Assembly: GCA_030531085.1 (NCBI GenBank)
Contig: JAUNOM010000021.1
Coordinates: forward strand, 1-42,895
Length of the DNA: 42,895 bases
Origin: Prevotellaceae bacterium
GTDB taxonomy: Bacteria; Bacteroidota; Bacteroidia; Bacteroidales; Bacteroidaceae
Direction of reading: 5' to 3'
Shown: positions 41,106-42,895 of the stretch, piece by piece
How the letters are laid out: each line of letters starts with the position of its first letter
Numbering within the stretch: the first letter of the stretch is position 1
Translations under genes and position numbers: made by a program
Notes under the pieces: generated by a model
What the model saw: the letters and a program-made list of their open reading frames with translations, nothing else
Told to the model about the DNA's origin: nothing
The model's database searches: none

Positions 41106-42895
41106 ATGAAAAGATTTTTTATAATAATATGCAGCCTACTTATTTGCGGTGCCAATTCGGCTGCTGTAAAATTGTTACCAGAGGATAGGGATCTCCTTAT
41201 AAAGTATGTACAACAATATTGTGAGTTACTGAAGGATTTCTCATGTAATATGGAGAATGTCACTCTGATGGACTCAATAGTGGCAAAGTGTGAAAACAAT
41301 AAGGTGCAGACGTTCAATGATCTTACTACTGTACACTCGAAAAGCGAGATAGAATACAATTCTGTTCCGCTGTTCCAATACCTGCAAAACATTACAACGA
41401 AATATGACAATGAGCTGGAAATGTCGTTTTCCGATTTCAAATGCGAGAAGACTGTAACAGAAGCATCCGTGGATACCTCATTGCAGACTTCCTATGCCAT
41501 CATTCATGTTCTAAAAAAGATAAAGGGCAAGAATCTTAATGTGACAATACCACTAAGAATAACAATCAACACCTCAAACCTTAAAATAGGGGGAACAGTA
41601 TCAGAGGAATATGAGGACCCTCATTCCCTATACTTGCGTGGACTCGAGTTTAATCAAGACGGGAAAACGGCCAAGGCGATAGAATGCTTTAAGAAGTGTA
41701 CCACATACCGCACTTACTCTGGTAGATATAGGGCAATGACTATGATTGGCTTATCATATATCTTTGAAAAACGATGGAAAGAAGCTATAGAGATACTCAC
41801 AAAAGCATCTGAAAATGACCCTGTCGGTGGTATTCAATTGGCAGCGGTATTATGTAATGGCGAGCTACCGATAGAACTGCGCAATTTTCAAAAGGCGTTA
41901 TTGTTGTTAGAAAGATATGCCAGTGTTAGAGATAAGGATTTTCCCACTATGCAGCCTTTGGCTAAATATATGTTAGGTACGTTATATTTTGTGGGAACTG
42001 TAATACCTGCTGACAAAGAAAAGGCAAGAAAATATATAGAAGAGGCAAGTGATTTGGCTGCAAAAGAAAGTGAATTTACAATTATGGCATTATCTAATAT
42101 CGCTTATATAGCATCACTTATAGGTGAACATTCCGATCCAGAACACGATTTGAAACTGTTAAATAATATTGAAAGAATAATACAATTAATTCAAACAAAG
42201 GAAATTCAGAATAAATTTTATTGGAATATTAATAAAGCGAGGGCCTTATTACATTGTAGTTTGAAACAGTACGAAGAGGCTTTAAATACGGCAATGAAAT
42301 TGAAAGAATATGATCCTGCAAGCGGAAATGCCATTATAGCTAAAATATACAAAGAAACACAGCGGTATGAATTGGCTTTACAGCATTATAAGATTGCCGC
42401 AGACATGGGCGAGCCAGAAAGTTGCTACGTGGTTTGTTGCTATTATTATCCTTTTGAAAATTTAAACGAAGCAAATCTTGATGATTTCGGTAAATTTCTC
42501 CATCTGTCACATACGAACAAGAACAAGGAAAAAGCCATTCATTATATGAAAAAATCGGCAGAGAATGGCAATTTAGATGCCATGTTCAATTTGGCATTAA
42601 TGTACTCCGATCCCAAATACGGTATGGTTGATTACAGCGAAATGGTGAAATGGGCACTTTTAAGAAATGATAATGGTCGTTCTTATAATGATTTGCAAGC
42701 TAATCAAGCTTTAATTTTGATTGCAATTTATACCATTGATAAAAAGCATTACGAGATAGTAGACATATTGAAACAATATGCCATAAATGGTGCAAGCGCC
42801 AACCTTATGTTATCAGAGATATATAGAGCAGACGAGTTTCCACAGAAAGATTCTCTCATATCTTTTGAATATATAAAAAAAGCAGCAGAGTTAGG
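41106..42895 (+). CDS. exported Sel1/TPR-repeat protein, 3' end outside window
   Basis: An open frame of at least 596 codons from ATG 41106 to the window edge with no stop. It begins MKRFFIIICSLLICGANS, a signal peptide. Residues about 20-170 form a domain like that of the 39669 gene product (LFQYLQNITTKYDNELEMSF). From about 180 onward come helical repeats: TPR-like (LYLRGLEFNQDGKTAKAIECF; YEEALNTAMKLKEY) and Sel1-like (MKKSAENGNLDAMFNLALMYSD, about residue 481). These repeats bind proteins, so it could be a scaffold or receptor for the caspase system. Partial at the 3' end. Confidence 0.82.
   Translation, partial: MKRFFIIICSLLICGANSAAVKLLPEDRDLLIKYVQQYCELLKDFSCNMENVTLMDSIVAKCENNKVQTFNDLTTVHSKSEIEYNSVPLFQYLQNITTKYDNELEMSFSDFKCEKTVTEASVDTSLQTSYAIIHVLKKIKGKNLNVTIPLRITINTSNLKIGGTVSEEYEDPHSLYLRGLEFNQDGKTAKAIECFKKCTTYRTYSGRYRAMTMIGLSYIFEKRWKEAIEILTKASENDPVGGIQLAAVLCNGELPIELRNFQKALLLLERYASVRDKDFPTMQPLAKYMLGTLYFVGTVIPADKEKARKYIEEASDLAAKESEFTIMALSNIAYIASLIGEHSDPEHDLKLLNNIERIIQLIQTKEIQNKFYWNINKARALLHCSLKQYEEALNTAMKLKEYDPASGNAIIAKIYKETQRYELALQHYKIAADMGEPESCYVVCCYYYPFENLNEANLDDFGKFLHLSHTNKNKEKAIHYMKKSAENGNLDAMFNLALMYSDPKYGMVDYSEMVKWALLRNDNGRSYNDLQANQALILIAIYTIDKKHYEIVDILKQYAINGASANLMLSEIYRADEFPQKDSLISFEYIKKAAEL

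Noticed and set aside
40940-41440. 166-codon minus-strand open frame over the start of the Sel1 gene
   Set aside because: It is antisense to two genes of the caspase operon, including the signal peptide of the Sel1 protein, with no recognisable features.

Overview
The window looks like a chromosomal segment of a Bacteroidales bacterium, most likely a Prevotellaceae relative. Reasons: many upstream regions carry the Bacteroidetes -7 box (TAnnTTTG, here mostly TACCTTTG or TAACTTTG) with a TTTG/TTG element about 19-21 bases upstream; Shine-Dalgarno sequences are largely absent; and the gene set (BACON lipoprotein, C10 peptidase, M64 peptidase, PL11, GH10 and GH30 enzymes, diaminopimelate dehydrogenase, GLUG-free lipoproteins with CGGDD-type N-termini) is typical of that order. 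No rRNA, tRNA, CRISPR array, transposase or integrase was found.

Layout. (1) 255-6334, minus strand: two transcription units, fabI - purF-like gene - BASS transporter, and ACT protein - UPF0210 protein - ddh. (2) 6498-9837, plus strand, divergent from fabI: phosphopantetheinyl transferase, M64 metallopeptidase lipoprotein, gamma-carbonic anhydrase, outer-membrane protein. (3) 9838-10927: a 1.1 kb gene-free stretch holding a terminator, two repeat elements, a strong promoter and a structured leader RNA. (4) 10928-14312: BACON lipoprotein and C10 cysteine peptidase. (5) 14421-18127, minus: etfB - etfA - acyl-CoA dehydrogenase. (6) 18396-22795, plus: modular GH10 xylanase, a second BASS transporter. 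(7) 22918-28505: thioredoxin and YccF (minus), dnaX (plus), PepSY-like protein and priA (minus). (8) 28663-34069, plus: GT4 glycosyltransferase, PL11 rhamnogalacturonan lyase, GH30 glycosidase. (9) 34546-37342: Nudix/winged-helix regulator, then a small accessory group (YopX-like, GIY-YIG nuclease, A1S_2505-like). (10) 37343-42895: an AT-rich operon of five exported proteins including a metacaspase, running off the right edge with an Sel1/TPR-repeat protein.

The main discovery candidate is a structured RNA found twice (10730-10927 and 37744-37929). Each copy ends at the start codon of an operon whose first gene is a lipoprotein and whose second gene is an exported cysteine peptidase (C10 in one, C14 caspase-like in the other). 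The two copies fold into the same long rod with compensatory base changes, and in both the 3' arm of the apical hairpin can pair instead with a segment just before the start codon, followed by a U-rich stretch. That is the signature of a two-state leader that may control both exported cysteine-peptidase operons.

A second find is an intergenic repeat made of four 17-base blocks, spaced 22/20/22 bases, in an interleaved inverted order. It lies after the GH10 and GH30 genes; the block core is inverted between the two copies while the flank is not. A more distant relative is in the 9838-10927 gap. A further 57-59 base repeat sits just beyond two terminators.
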